Made by a program: the position numbers and the translations under genes
Notes under the pieces: model-generated
The model's database searches: none
Seen by the model: only the letters and a program-made list of their open reading frames with translations
Told to the model about the DNA's origin: nothing
In this document: piece after piece, positions 35,222-44,823 of the stretch
How the letters are laid out: each line of letters opens with the position of its first letter
Position numbering within the stretch: the first letter of the stretch is position 1
Origin: Ga0077555 sp046154645
GTDB taxonomy: Bacteria; Pseudomonadota; Alphaproteobacteria; Rhizobiales; Hyphomicrobiaceae
NCBI GenBank assembly: GCA_046154645.1
Contig: JBJXDZ010000109.1
Span: 1-64,000, forward strand
Direction: 5' to 3'
DNA length: 64,000 nt

Positions 35222-37258
35222 ATGCCGGTGAAGGACAGACGCCTGCGACCTTGGCTGTTCTGCCTGTTGTCGGTGGTCTATCTATTGGCCGCTGGCGAAT
35301 TCGTCTATCGCTTCGTCGACGGCTTTCAGTTCACGTCGCTGACGTTGCAACCGCGGCAGGCAGCGGCCCTCGTAAAGTCCACGGAGCCATCGGGCTTCGA
35401 GCGCAAGATGCTCGACACCGTGACGTTCGACCGCTCGCTCGACACGCGCTGGTTCTTTGCTCCCGCCAAGTGGCCGCCACGCCCGACACCGCCGGAGATC
35501 GATGCGCGAACCAAGGCTCGCGCCTTTGGTGGCGCCGAGAACTACGTGTGGAACGAGAACTATCTCCGCAAGGGCGACTACTCGCTCACCGAGTTGTTCA
35601 ATGGCCTGTCCCTCGACGATATCTTCGCCTTTCGCGGCTTCGATGACAGCATCTATCCGCGGTATAAGCTGCTGCCCGGCATTCAGGCTGGCGCCGGCCC
35701 GGCCAATCAGTTCGGCTATCTCTACGGAAACGATCTAGCCCTCAAGAAGGCAGCGAAAACCATCCGCGTCGGCTGGCTCGGCGATTCAACTTCGTCGCAA
35801 GTCGACAACTTCCTCGATGCCTATTTCCGGCAATGGACAGAGCGCCGTGGTGACGGCCTCCAGGTGGAGGTCATCAATGCGTCGCGCAACGCCTCTGACC
35901 TCCACGACATGGCATCGGTGCTGCGCCACGAGCTTGGCCCCTTCGGCATCGACTATGTGATTTCCTACTCGGGCAATCGCATGTCGATCGATCAACTGCC
36001 GCCGCATGGCGTCATCAAGTTACCACCGGGTGTCCAGGTGCAGACCGGGGCGTTCGAATACGAAGAGCCGAGCCGGCTGCGTAAAGCTCTGGCTCCATAC
36101 CGCGACAGCAAGCTTGCCAAGACATCGGCTCTGTTCCGCCACGGCGTGCTGCACCTGTTGCGTGAACTGCCGGGCAGCGAGTTGCCGGAGCCGGCCAAGC
36201 CTGCCGTCGAGGTGGTCTATACGCCTGCCTACAACGCTACGGCGCCCAATCTCGTCGAAACGCGCAAGATCCATTATCTCGGCCGCAAGCTCATGGCGCT
36301 GGATGCCTTCAAGGCGGCGGCCCGCGATCTCGACATAACCCCGATCGTGTCGACGGAAATGGTCTACATCCAGCCCGGCATGGTGCCGCGGCATCGGCCG
36401 AACCGGCACCTCTATGGCGTGGCCAATGGCTCGACGTACTCGCCGCTGACCTACACCAATATCCGCAAGCTGCTGGCGGGCCACAATGCGATCATCGCCA
36501 CCTGGGCACGCGAGAACGATGTGGCCGTCATTGATACAGCGAGCCTGATCCCGCCACTGCCGGTTCTCTCCGGCGATACCGTGCATGATTTCGAACTGGG
36601 CATCCGCATGCGCGCCTGGATCGCATTCCAGACGCTGCTGCCGATGATCGAGCGCGACCTGAAAAGCGGCCGTCTGCCGCGGCCGGCACCGGTGATTGCA
36701 GCAGCGCCCGCAGACCTGCATCCCTATCTCGACCGGCCGCCAGTGCGCATCAAACGCACAACGCTGCTGGCCGCCTATAACGAGCCCAAGTCTGCGGCTG
36801 GCAGTCCCGAGCCCGATCCGGCGGCACCAATCGCGGGCCATAGCCGCATGCCGGTGCCGCTCGACAAACTCACGGCCATCGATCCGCTCACGCGCGTCGA
36901 GCTCGGTGCGACGGCTGCCAGCGCCGTGATCCATCTGTCGACCGAACGGCAATTCTATGCGGCGCACATGGGCCTGACGTCAGGTGAGGCGCGTACGGGC
37001 CCAGGTGCCGTGACGGTGACGGCGCGCGCTCTGACCGGTCGCACGGGTGTGTGTCTGACGGCTGGCGATGGCAAGCAGATCGGCGTGTGCCAGATCGTGG
37101 CCCCGCTGGAGGGCAAGACCGAGGCCTGGCAGACCGTGCGCTTGCTGGTTCCCGATCTGGCGGAGGTGGCGCAGGTGAGCTTCGCCAATGTGCAACCAGG
37201 ACAACTGACACCGTCATCAATCGAGATCCGCGCGATCGACGTGTGGCGCAAGAATTGA
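35222..37258 (+). CDS. Membrane-anchored SGNH-hydrolase-family protein
   Basis: The 678-residue protein has one N-terminal membrane anchor (LFCLLSVVYLLAAGEFVYRF) and then an extracytoplasmic SGNH/GDSL domain. Block I is VGWLGDSTSSQ (GDS at 187-189), block III is SYSGNRMS, and the closing Asp/His pair is D452 and H455 in DTVHDFELG. AlgJ/AlgX-type relatives move acetyl groups onto exported polysaccharides next to an MBOAT partner, and here an MBOAT gene follows 44 bases later. A C-terminal beta-rich part (about 560-678) has no recognised family. Probable acyl transfer or esterase on a surface glycan. Confidence 0.75.
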   Translation: MPVKDRRLRPWLFCLLSVVYLLAAGEFVYRFVDGFQFTSLTLQPRQAAALVKSTEPSGFERKMLDTVTFDRSLDTRWFFAPAKWPPRPTPPEIDARTKARAFGGAENYVWNENYLRKGDYSLTELFNGLSLDDIFAFRGFDDSIYPRYKLLPGIQAGAGPANQFGYLYGNDLALKKAAKTIRVGWLGDSTSSQVDNFLDAYFRQWTERRGDGLQVEVINASRNASDLHDMASVLRHELGPFGIDYVISYSGNRMSIDQLPPHGVIKLPPGVQVQTGAFEYEEPSRLRKALAPYRDSKLAKTSALFRHGVLHLLRELPGSELPEPAKPAVEVVYTPAYNATAPNLVETRKIHYLGRKLMALDAFKAAARDLDITPIVSTEMVYIQPGMVPRHRPNRHLYGVANGSTYSPLTYTNIRKLLAGHNAIIATWARENDVAVIDTASLIPPLPVLSGDTVHDFELGIRMRAWIAFQTLLPMIERDLKSGRLPRPAPVIAAAPADLHPYLDRPPVRIKRTTLLAAYNEPKSAAGSPEPDPAAPIAGHSRMPVPLDKLTAIDPLTRVELGATAASAVIHLSTERQFYAAHMGLTSGEARTGPGAVTVTARALTGRTGVCLTAGDGKQIGVCQIVAPLEGKTEAWQTVRLLVPDLAEVAQVSFANVQPGQLTPSSIEIRAIDVWRKN

Positions 37259-37302
37259 CCTAACGGGCGGCGCCCAATGGCCTTGAGCGAGGACACGAGC
37301 CG

Positions 37303-38748
37303 GTGATCTATTCCAACTACGATTTTCTGGCGCTCTTACCGGCACTGCTGCTGTGGTTCTACCTAGCGCGAACCGTGCGGACGCAGAACATCGTGCTGTT
37401 GCTGGTCTCGCTCGGCTTTATCGCCTGGGCTGGGGTGTGGAACCTGATCATCCTGGCCGCCGTGACGGCGGTGGTGTGGATCTATCTCAAGCTCGACGAG
37501 CATTTCCAACTCAGCCGGCCCTGGCTTGGCCTTGTCATCGGCCTGCTGATCCTCAATCTCGCCTACTTCAAGTATCGCGATTTCCTCAGCCAGTCGCTTG
37601 GCATCTCGCTGCCGGCACCGTCGCTGATTGCGTGGATCGTGCCGCTCGGCATCAGCTTCTATACCTTCGAGGCGGTCAGCGCCACGCTCGACCTGAAGGA
37701 CCGCAAGAAGGTGCCACCGCTGCGCGAATGGTCGTTGTTCATGACTTTTTTCCCGCACTTGATCGCAGGCCCCGTCGTGCGCTACCGGCAATTGGCGCCG
37801 CAGTTCAACGAACTCAAATCGTTCAACTGGCGCCACATCTCGGTCGGGCTGCATCTCTTCACGCTGGGATTCGTCAAGAAGCTTGCGGCCGATCCAATCG
37901 GGCGCATCATCGATCCCGTCTGGGCCGCCCCCTCACAGGCCTCGTCGTTGGCCTTGTTCCTGGCGCTGCTTGGCTTCTACGCCCAGATCTACGCCGACTT
38001 CTCAGGCTACACTGACATGGGCCGCGGCGTGGCACGCATGATGGGTTATCGCCTGCCAATCAACTTCCGTGCCCCCTACTTCGCGGCTTCGCCGGGTGAG
38101 TTCTTCCAGCGCTGGCATATCTCGCTGTCGAGCTGGATCCGCACCTTCATCTTCGTGAAGCTGTCGTTCGCGGTCTTGAGCCGTATCCGTTCGCGCCGCT
38201 GGCAGTACTACGCGCAGATCGGCGTCACACTTGTTGTGATGGCGATCTTTGGCCTGTGGCATGGCGCTGCCTGGCATTTCGTGCTGTGCGGCGTGTGGCT
38301 CGGCGTGATGATTGCCGGGTGGACTATCGTCACCAAGGGCAAGGCGCCGCGCACGCGATGGGGCCTCGTGCTCAGCATCGTGCTGCTGCAGGTTTGCTGG
38401 CTGGTGGCTCTGATTCTGTTTCGTGCCGAGAACATGTCGGCGGTCGGTGCCTACGTCTGGGGACTGTTCGCCATGCGCAGCGCGCCGCCCTATCCAGGGT
38501 TGTGGTGGTGCCTCGTCGCCGTCGCCGTCGTCATGCTGTCACAGGCGGTCGATTACTGCGTCTGGCGGCGCCCGGTTGCCCGCGCTTTCGTCGCTATGCG
38601 GGCCACAACCGGCGGCGCCGTGCTGATGGCCCTGGTCTTTGTTGCGGCGCTAAGCCTCAAGATCGCCGGCGACAACGGCCATTTCGCAGCACTTTCGACG
38701 GGACAGCCTGGGTTGCCGTCAGTCGGCTTCATCTACTTCCAGTTTTAA
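37303..38748 (+). CDS. MBOAT-family O-acyltransferase (AlgI-like)
   Basis: The 481-residue protein has 10-12 transmembrane segments and the MBOAT layout: SNYDFLALLPALLLW start, SFYTFEAVSATLDL, FFPHLIAGPVVRYR, YADFSGYTDMGRGVARMMGY and the catalytic His320 of GLWHGAAWHF. Such proteins carry acyl groups across the inner membrane for addition to alginate, teichoic acid or other glycans. A GTG start with a GCGAGGA site is used. It lies between the SGNH protein and a methyltransferase in a same-strand set. Confidence 0.93.
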   Translation: MIYSNYDFLALLPALLLWFYLARTVRTQNIVLLLVSLGFIAWAGVWNLIILAAVTAVVWIYLKLDEHFQLSRPWLGLVIGLLILNLAYFKYRDFLSQSLGISLPAPSLIAWIVPLGISFYTFEAVSATLDLKDRKKVPPLREWSLFMTFFPHLIAGPVVRYRQLAPQFNELKSFNWRHISVGLHLFTLGFVKKLAADPIGRIIDPVWAAPSQASSLALFLALLGFYAQIYADFSGYTDMGRGVARMMGYRLPINFRAPYFAASPGEFFQRWHISLSSWIRTFIFVKLSFAVLSRIRSRRWQYYAQIGVTLVVMAIFGLWHGAAWHFVLCGVWLGVMIAGWTIVTKGKAPRTRWGLVLSIVLLQVCWLVALILFRAENMSAVGAYVWGLFAMRSAPPYPGLWWCLVAVAVVMLSQAVDYCVWRRPVARAFVAMRATTGGAVLMALVFVAALSLKIAGDNGHFAALSTGQPGLPSVGFIYFQF

Positions 38749-38903
38749 CGACCCCGGGACATGTGGATGAGAGGCTGACAAGCATGGGTTTGATCTACAA
38801 GAGCATTGCACAGCGGGACGAGCGGGTTTAACCGTCCGGCAGGGACTGCAGCCGTGCGATCGCAAGGCGGCACCGGCCAGCGCGCCGCCAGGAGAACGAG
38901 CTC

Positions 38904-39833
38904 ATGCAAACGAGCAAGGCACACGCCATGGACAAGAACGTCAGCCTGCTGTTCGACGCCTTCCGGACGCATCGCCCGAAGATGCTGCCGGGCATCGAGG
39001 TGGCGCGGGCACCGAACCCCGAATACTTCGATCGCATCGGCGGCGAGCTGATCGAACTCGTGGTCAAGGCCTACGGCGAGAAACACCTCAAGGACGTCGT
39101 CGAGGCCTACACGCTCTTCACCATCAAGGTGAACACGGCGCAGCTCATGTACGAGGACTATGGGCGTTATGCGCCGCAATCCTTCGACGAGGTCGAGGCC
39201 GCCGTCTATTCCAAGCTCGAGTACATGACCTCGTATCTGCTCGGCGTGCTGGTGACCACCTTCGCCTGGGAGCACCACCTGCGCCTTGTCGAATTCTTCG
39301 AGAAGTATTTCATCGAGCCCGCTGCCGAGGGCAAGATCCTCGAGATCGCGCCGGGTCACGGCGGCTGGGGCCTGATGGCCTTGAAGCGCATGCCGAAGAT
39401 GACGTTGTCAGGCTATGACATTTCGGAAGCTTCTATGGTGATTGCGCGCAAGCTCTCCGCCGCCAACGGTTTCGGCGCGCGCGCCACCTACGCCAAGGCC
39501 AACGCGCTCGAACTCGACCGCATTCCCTCCGGCGGCTATTCGCACGGCATCTCCTGCTTCCTGATCGAGCATCTGCCCGAGCCGGTGAAGCTGCTGACCA
39601 ACCTCTATCACCACGTCAAGCCGGGCGGCCGCGTGTTTCTCACCGGCGCTCTCACCGCCGCGCAGGAGGACCACATCTACGAGTTCCGCCGCGAAACCGA
39701 GATCATGCAGCTGGCCGAGATCGCCGGCTTCCGCGTCGTCGCGTCGTTGAGCGACAATCCTTCGCGCCGGATCAAGAAGGGCGCCACCTTCATTCCGCGT
39801 TCGATGGCCATGGTGCTGGTGCGCCATGACTGA
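38904..39833 (+). CDS. Class I SAM-dependent methyltransferase
   Basis: The 309-residue protein has a helical N-terminal part (about 1-130) and a Rossmann methyltransferase core: motif I ILEIAPGHGGWGLMAL, motif II LSGYDISEASM, and a post-I acidic block CFLIEHLPEPVKLLTNL with motif HVKPGGRVFLTG. AGGAG lies 10 bases before the ATG. It is in the same orientation as the MBOAT and FkbH genes, so methylation of the same sugar or acyl intermediate is plausible. Substrate unknown. Confidence 0.88.
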   Translation: MQTSKAHAMDKNVSLLFDAFRTHRPKMLPGIEVARAPNPEYFDRIGGELIELVVKAYGEKHLKDVVEAYTLFTIKVNTAQLMYEDYGRYAPQSFDEVEAAVYSKLEYMTSYLLGVLVTTFAWEHHLRLVEFFEKYFIEPAAEGKILEIAPGHGGWGLMALKRMPKMTLSGYDISEASMVIARKLSAANGFGARATYAKANALELDRIPSGGYSHGISCFLIEHLPEPVKLLTNLYHHVKPGGRVFLTGALTAAQEDHIYEFRRETEIMQLAEIAGFRVVASLSDNPSRRIKKGATFIPRSMAMVLVRHD

Positions 39834-39985
39834 GGCAGCGGTGTGTGTCGCGAGTGTCGCTGCGCGAGCGAGGGCCTGCCCTCGCGCTCCCACTGGCGGA
39901 ACACCCGTCAGACCACCCGCTTTTTGTGATTGAGAAGGCGGCGACTTCGGGGTGGCCATGGGCGCTGGCTTTGGATGATGCACGC

Positions 39986-40146
39986 GCCACTTGTTTTCCC
40001 CTCCCCTCAGGGGAGGGGTTAGGGGTGGGGTGTGGAGGGTGGAGCAACGATGGCTGTGAAAACCGCAAGTTTGCAGGTCAATCGCCAACGTATGGCGTGG
40101 ATCATCTCCCCCCTACCCCTCCTCGCTGGGGAGGGGACGCGCGCAC
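39986..40146. repeat. G/C-rich dispersed repeat, copy 3
   Basis: It begins CACTTGTTTTCCCCTCCCCT, continues GGGGAGGGGTTAGGGGTGGGG, shares GTGGATCATCTCCCC and ends CTCGCTGGGGAGGGGACGC. It fills most of the 448-base gap between the methyltransferase and the FkbH-type gene; the remainder of the gap (39834-39985, 40147-40281) shows no gene. Confidence 0.8.
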
Positions 40147-40281
40147 AGCACGCGAATTGCGGTACAATCGCGTTGAGAGTGACAGTCTTGGTGCAAGCTC
40201 ATCGTCGGCATGATCGGCAGGAGAAGAGTGGCAGCTCTTCTCGCGGAGCGAACTGAGCAAACGAGACGGCAGGACATTCCG

Positions 40282-42507
40282 ATGCGCGCTTCGATTGACA
40301 AGGCCCGTCACCCGTCGCGTGACACGTCACCGCTGAGCGACCTGATCCTCCGGCTGGCCCTGTGCGGCGACACGGCAGCGGCGGCAGCCGCCCTTGCCGT
40401 CCTCGACGACAGCGAGTTTGCGACGGCATGGTACGACGTGACGCATGCGTCGGAGCTTACCGCCGAGACATTGAGCGGACTTTCGGCGGCTGCTCTGGTT
40501 GCCGGATCAGCTTCACGGGTCGAGCAAATTCTCGCTTCTGGCATCGCAACCGACCGCGCAGCCCAGATCGCGGCGGGCCGCGCGTTGCTGCGCCTGAAGC
40601 GGCCGGCCGAAGCCTTGCCGCGATTGCAGGCCGCGCATCGTGGCGGCGAGGAGACGGATGCAAGCCTGCTGCTCGATCTGGCGCGCCTGACTGGCGATCT
40701 CAAGCAACCCGACGCGGCGATGGGCTATCTCGCGCAGATTCCGCTGCCGGGCCTCGCCTGGGATCCGCTGGCCAAGGCGGCGCGGCTGGCGACCAAGCTT
40801 GCGGCCTCGGCGACCGTCAACTCGCAACCCTTGCGCGTCGCCGTACTGGCTGAGCAGACGCCGCAATACCTCATGCAGGCTCTCGATCTGGCGCTGCGGC
40901 AGGACGGCTATGCGCCGTCGCTGTATGACGGTGGCTACCGCCAGATCGAGCAGCAGGTGCTCGCTCCCAACTCGCCGCTGTATGCAACCGCGCTCGACGC
41001 TGTTGTCCTGGTGCCGTCGGCCTTCGCCCTCGACACGTCAGTGTATGAATCCGATCCGGTGGCAACGGCCACGCGCATCGCCCAACGCTGGAGTGGCCTC
41101 GTCGCCGCATTGCGCGCCAAAACTGCGGCGCCGATCCTGCTCGCCAACTATCTGCCGCTGCCCGCGGCCGTGCTGCCGAACTGGCAGGGTGGCCGTGCCG
41201 AAAGCGGACTCGGTATCATCGCCGAGATCAACCGCCAAGTGGCAGCCAATGCCGGCCCCGGCGTCATCGTGCTCGACGTCGCCACCACGTTACGCGCCGC
41301 GGGACACATGCCGGTCTGGCAGCCGGCCGAGTACGGCCTCGCCCGCGTCGAGATCCCGCTCGACAGCCTCGGCGCGGTGGCCGCCAAAATGGCGGCGCTG
41401 ATCAGCCTCGCGGTGCGCGGCCGCGGCATCAAGTGCGTCGTCACCGACCTCGACAATACGTTGTGGGGCGGCGTCGTCGGCGATGCCGGCCCCGGTGGAA
41501 TCACCACCGGTCGCGACGGCTCGGGCCTTGCCTTTTTCCGCTACCAGAAGCTGCTGGCCGACCTGAAGGCTCTCGGCATCGTGCTCGCCATCGCCAGCAA
41601 GAACGACGAGGCCAACGTCACGGCCGCCTTCGCGGCGCGGGCCGGCGACATGGCGGTGACACTCGACGAATTCGTCGTCCGCCGCATCAACTGGCAACCC
41701 AAGGGCGGCAACGTCCGCGCCATTGCCGAGGAACTCAACATCGGCCTCGATGCCTTGCTGTTCATCGACGACAACCCGATGGAGCGCGAGCAGGTGCGCC
41801 AGACCTGCCCCGGCGTGCGCGTGCCCGTATGGCCGGCCGAGGCCGTCGATCTGGCCGACCGGATCGCGGGCCTCCCTTATCTCGACCTGCTCACCATCTC
41901 GAAAGAGGATCTGCGTCGCCACGACATGTATGTGAGCCGCGAGAAGATGAAGCAGGAGGCAGCCAGCGCCACCGGCAACTACGACGACTTCCTGAAGGGC
42001 CTTGCCATGCAGGCCCATATCGAGCCGCTGACGCGCGATAATGCGGCCCGCGTGCATCAACTCGTGATGAAGACCAATCAGTTCAATCTGACGACGGTAC
42101 GCCGCACGCAGGCCGAGCTTGAAGCCATGGCTGCTGACGGTCGCCACCTGTTCCTGTGCGCTCGCCTCGCCGACCGCCTGGACGAGCACGGCCTCACCAA
42201 CGTGATGATCCTCTCGCTTGCCGGCACGACGGCGCACATCGACACCTGGCTAATGAGCTGCCGCGTGTTCTCGCGCGGGTTCGATGCGGCACTGCTGGCG
42301 CATGCGGCTGCCGTGCTCGCGTCGCGCGGCATCACCGAGATCACCGGCACCTATCGCCCGACCCCCAAGAACAAGGAGTTCGCCGAACTCTATGCCACGC
42401 TCGGCTTTGCGCCGGTGGCAGCCACTGACGCAGAAACCCGCTGGCGGGCCGATCTCGCCCGCTGGACGCCGCCCGCGCACCACATCACGGTCGTCGCCGC
42501 CGGTTAA
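40282..42507 (+). CDS. FkbH-type HAD-IIIC phosphatase with N-terminal helical and SGNH-like regions
   Basis: The 741-residue protein carries the HAD signature DLDNTLWGGVVGD (nucleophile D389, D391) and FIDDNPMERE near 494-503. These proteins load a glyceryl group from 1,3-bisphosphoglycerate onto an acyl carrier protein in polyketide pathways (FkbH) and in sugar-linked pathways. The C-terminal 170 residues form a GNAT-like domain, as in FkbH. The N-terminal 170 residues are helical and TPR-like, and about 170-360 looks like an SGNH-type fold used by this family. No acyl carrier protein gene is in the window. Start at 40282; the 448-base gap before it makes co-transcription uncertain. Confidence 0.87.
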   Translation: MRASIDKARHPSRDTSPLSDLILRLALCGDTAAAAAALAVLDDSEFATAWYDVTHASELTAETLSGLSAAALVAGSASRVEQILASGIATDRAAQIAAGRALLRLKRPAEALPRLQAAHRGGEETDASLLLDLARLTGDLKQPDAAMGYLAQIPLPGLAWDPLAKAARLATKLAASATVNSQPLRVAVLAEQTPQYLMQALDLALRQDGYAPSLYDGGYRQIEQQVLAPNSPLYATALDAVVLVPSAFALDTSVYESDPVATATRIAQRWSGLVAALRAKTAAPILLANYLPLPAAVLPNWQGGRAESGLGIIAEINRQVAANAGPGVIVLDVATTLRAAGHMPVWQPAEYGLARVEIPLDSLGAVAAKMAALISLAVRGRGIKCVVTDLDNTLWGGVVGDAGPGGITTGRDGSGLAFFRYQKLLADLKALGIVLAIASKNDEANVTAAFAARAGDMAVTLDEFVVRRINWQPKGGNVRAIAEELNIGLDALLFIDDNPMEREQVRQTCPGVRVPVWPAEAVDLADRIAGLPYLDLLTISKEDLRRHDMYVSREKMKQEAASATGNYDDFLKGLAMQAHIEPLTRDNAARVHQLVMKTNQFNLTTVRRTQAELEAMAADGRHLFLCARLADRLDEHGLTNVMILSLAGTTAHIDTWLMSCRVFSRGFDAALLAHAAAVLASRGITEITGTYRPTPKNKEFAELYATLGFAPVAATDAETRWRADLARWTPPAHHITVVAAG

Positions 42508-42706
42508 CCAAGCCCAGACGAAATCGCCGCCAAACTTATCCCCGTCAGGACTGGCGGGCTTATCGTGCACGTCATCACTTGCCGCGCAGCCGTCGATGCG
42601 CAGCGAAAGACGAACGTGCTCCTTGACATTGTGAATCTTGATGCCGGGCTAGGCCGGCGAAACCGTGGGTGACGACCCAAGGTTTTGCCGCCTGACGGCG
42701 GGCGCG

Positions 42707-43498
42707 TCACGTGAATGCCAGCTCGATGACGGCCAGGTCGCCGAAACGCGCCTGCATGCGATCGCCCGCCTGGGCGAGCAGCATGCCAGTCGCCGTTCCC
42801 GTGCTGATTAGCGCCCCGGCAGCCAGGCCATCACCCCATGCCGAACGCTCGTTGGCGAGCCACACCAGCGGTTTCAGCGGGTCGCCCATCACGTCGCGGC
42901 CACTGCCTCGCCGGCGCACCTCGCCATTGACCGACAGCGTCACGGCCATGGCGCTGAGATCACGCGAGCGCCAGTCGGCAATCTCCGGCCCCATGACGTA
43001 GCGGCCGGATGCCGCGCCATCGGCGAGGATGGCCGGCACCGACGGCAATCGATCGAGTGGAAAGCGGCACTCCGCCACCTCGACGCCGGCCTGACAGGTC
43101 GCCACCGCCGCCGCGACCTCATGGTCGACATAGGGCTCGGCGCGCGGCGGCAGGGCGGTGCCGAGGCGAAAGAAGAACTCGCACTCGATCAGCGGATCGA
43201 GCAACTGGGCACGCTCGAAGCGGGCCGGCGCGGGCGTCGCAAAGCGCGCGAACGTGCGGCCGTAGATCGGATGGCTCAGCCGCAAACGACGCTGCATCTC
43301 GGGCGTCGTCCCCGCAATCTTCCACCCGAGCGGCGCCCATCCCAGGTGCTCAGCCACGCGCGCACTGACGGCATAAGCCGCGGCCGGAGTTGCCGGTTCG
43401 AGATCGGGATCCAGCGTGCGGATCTGCGTCGCGGTGCGGCGGGCGTCGGCCAGCAGCATGGCGAGTTGCTCGAACTGCTGCGATCGGGTTGCTCCCAT
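42707..43498 (-). CDS. 2-keto-4-pentenoate hydratase/FAH-family protein
   Basis: The 263-residue protein is like MhpD-type hydratases: APLGWKIAGTTPEMQ, CEFFFRLGTALPPR, AGVEVAECRF and GDGLAAGALISTGTATGM. The acidic residues IECEF and VEVAE should bind Mg2+. Its reaction is hydration or decarboxylation of 2-oxo-4-enoic acids from ring breakdown. It lies 3 bases after the enolase-superfamily gene on the same strand, so both probably act in one sugar-acid or aromatic-acid catabolic route. Confidence 0.85.
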   Translation of the reverse strand: MGATRSQQFEQLAMLLADARRTATQIRTLDPDLEPATPAAAYAVSARVAEHLGWAPLGWKIAGTTPEMQRRLRLSHPIYGRTFARFATPAPARFERAQLLDPLIECEFFFRLGTALPPRAEPYVDHEVAAAVATCQAGVEVAECRFPLDRLPSVPAILADGAASGRYVMGPEIADWRSRDLSAMAVTLSVNGEVRRRGSGRDVMGDPLKPLVWLANERSAWGDGLAAGALISTGTATGMLLAQAGDRMQARFGDLAVIELAFT

Positions 43499-43501
43499 GC
43501 C

Positions 43502-44614
43502 TCAGGCCTTCGTCTCGAAGCCGCCGACGCGCTGGCTTTTCAACATCTCCGGCTTGAAAGCGAGGCCGTGGCCGGGCGCCTCGGGTGGACGCAGCATGCC
43601 GTTGACCGGCACCGACGGCGTCACCCACAGGTCGTCGTTCCAATCCATGTACTCGAGATAGCTGGCATTCGGGATCGAGCACAGCACGTGCACCATCAGC
43701 TCATGAAAGAGATGCGGCGCAATCGTGATGCCCCAGGTCTCCGCCGTTGCTGCCACCTTGCGCAGCTCCGTGAGGCCACCCCGCATCATGTCGGGTTGCA
43801 ATATCGGTGTCGTCGGATTGACGAAGAACGGCCGCATGTCGTAGCGCGTGAAATGCGTCTCGCCGCCGACAACGCGGGTTTTCAGTGCCGCCGCAACCCG
43901 TCGGTAACCCTCGAAGTCCTCGCACACCACCGGCTCTTCCATCCAGTAGAGATCCACCTCGTCAAAGTGATGACCCGCCTGGATCGCCGTCGCTGCATCC
44001 CAGCCCATGTTGATGTCGATCATGATCTCGACATCGGGGCCCAGTGCATCGCGCATGGCGAACACGTTCTTGACGTCCTCGCGCCAGGGCCGAATGTGAG
44101 CCGCCTGCATCTTGATGGCCTTCATTCCCATGCCGGTGAACTGCTTGGCGCGCTCGATCATGCCGTCGCGGCCGAGCCCTCGCCAGCAACCGGAGCCATA
44201 GGCCTCCACCTCGCCGCGCGCCTTGCCCCACAGCCGATACAGCGGCATGCCCGCCTTCTTGCCCACGATATCCCACAGCGCGATGTCGACGGCCGAGAGT
44301 GCGAACACTGTGAGCCCCATGCGGCCGGTCCAATAGTTGGACTTCCACAGCGTCTGCCAGATGCCTTCGATCTCGGTCGCATCGCGGCCGATGAGCTTGG
44401 GCGCCACCATCTCCTTCAGGCACATGTCGAGGGTTTCGAGGCCGCCGGCGAGTGGCTGCAGGTAGCCCATGCCGGTCAAGCCGCCTTTGGTCATGACCTC
44501 CAGCACCAGCAACTCGCGGGCAGCGGGTGGCATGATGCCATTGAGCGGCGGCGCGCCAGCCCAGGGCACGCGAATGAGCGTGGTACGCAATGCCGTGATG
44601 GTGGTGTCGAACAT
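43502..44614 (-). CDS. Mandelate racemase/muconate lactonizing enzyme family protein
   Basis: The 370-residue enolase-superfamily protein has metal ligands in IMIDINMGWD, WMEEPV and VVGGETHF, plus a catalytic-loop KAIKMQAAH (Lys with Gln in place of the second Lys/Arg) and His in IAPHLFHE. The fold usually abstracts a proton next to a carboxylate, in racemases or acid-sugar dehydratases. The hydratase-like gene follows in the same operon, and the divergent Bug-type binding protein may supply the substrate. Exact substrate unknown. Confidence 0.9.
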   Translation of the reverse strand: MFDTTITALRTTLIRVPWAGAPPLNGIMPPAARELLVLEVMTKGGLTGMGYLQPLAGGLETLDMCLKEMVAPKLIGRDATEIEGIWQTLWKSNYWTGRMGLTVFALSAVDIALWDIVGKKAGMPLYRLWGKARGEVEAYGSGCWRGLGRDGMIERAKQFTGMGMKAIKMQAAHIRPWREDVKNVFAMRDALGPDVEIMIDINMGWDAATAIQAGHHFDEVDLYWMEEPVVCEDFEGYRRVAAALKTRVVGGETHFTRYDMRPFFVNPTTPILQPDMMRGGLTELRKVAATAETWGITIAPHLFHELMVHVLCSIPNASYLEYMDWNDDLWVTPSVPVNGMLRPPEAPGHGLAFKPEMLKSQRVGGFETKA

Positions 44615-44823
44615 GGGGTGCGGGCCTCTGAGCGAACGGTCTCGGACTGAGCTTTACATTGGCACGGCGGAAGCGGCACAGCCAACCGCTCCCCTCGACC
44701 TGGCCGCAGGGCCGTCGGCGCCGGGATGGGCAACAAACTTTCGGCTGGATCACGGGTCAGGGACGTGCATTGTTACGACCCGAAATCCGGGGTCAACGCC
44801 GGATCACCCGAGGGAGGACTTCG

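Noticed and set aside
38784..38831. A 15-codon frame (MGLIYKSIAQRDERV) between the MBOAT and methyltransferase genes
   Set aside because: Too short to support without conservation, and no clear ribosome site.
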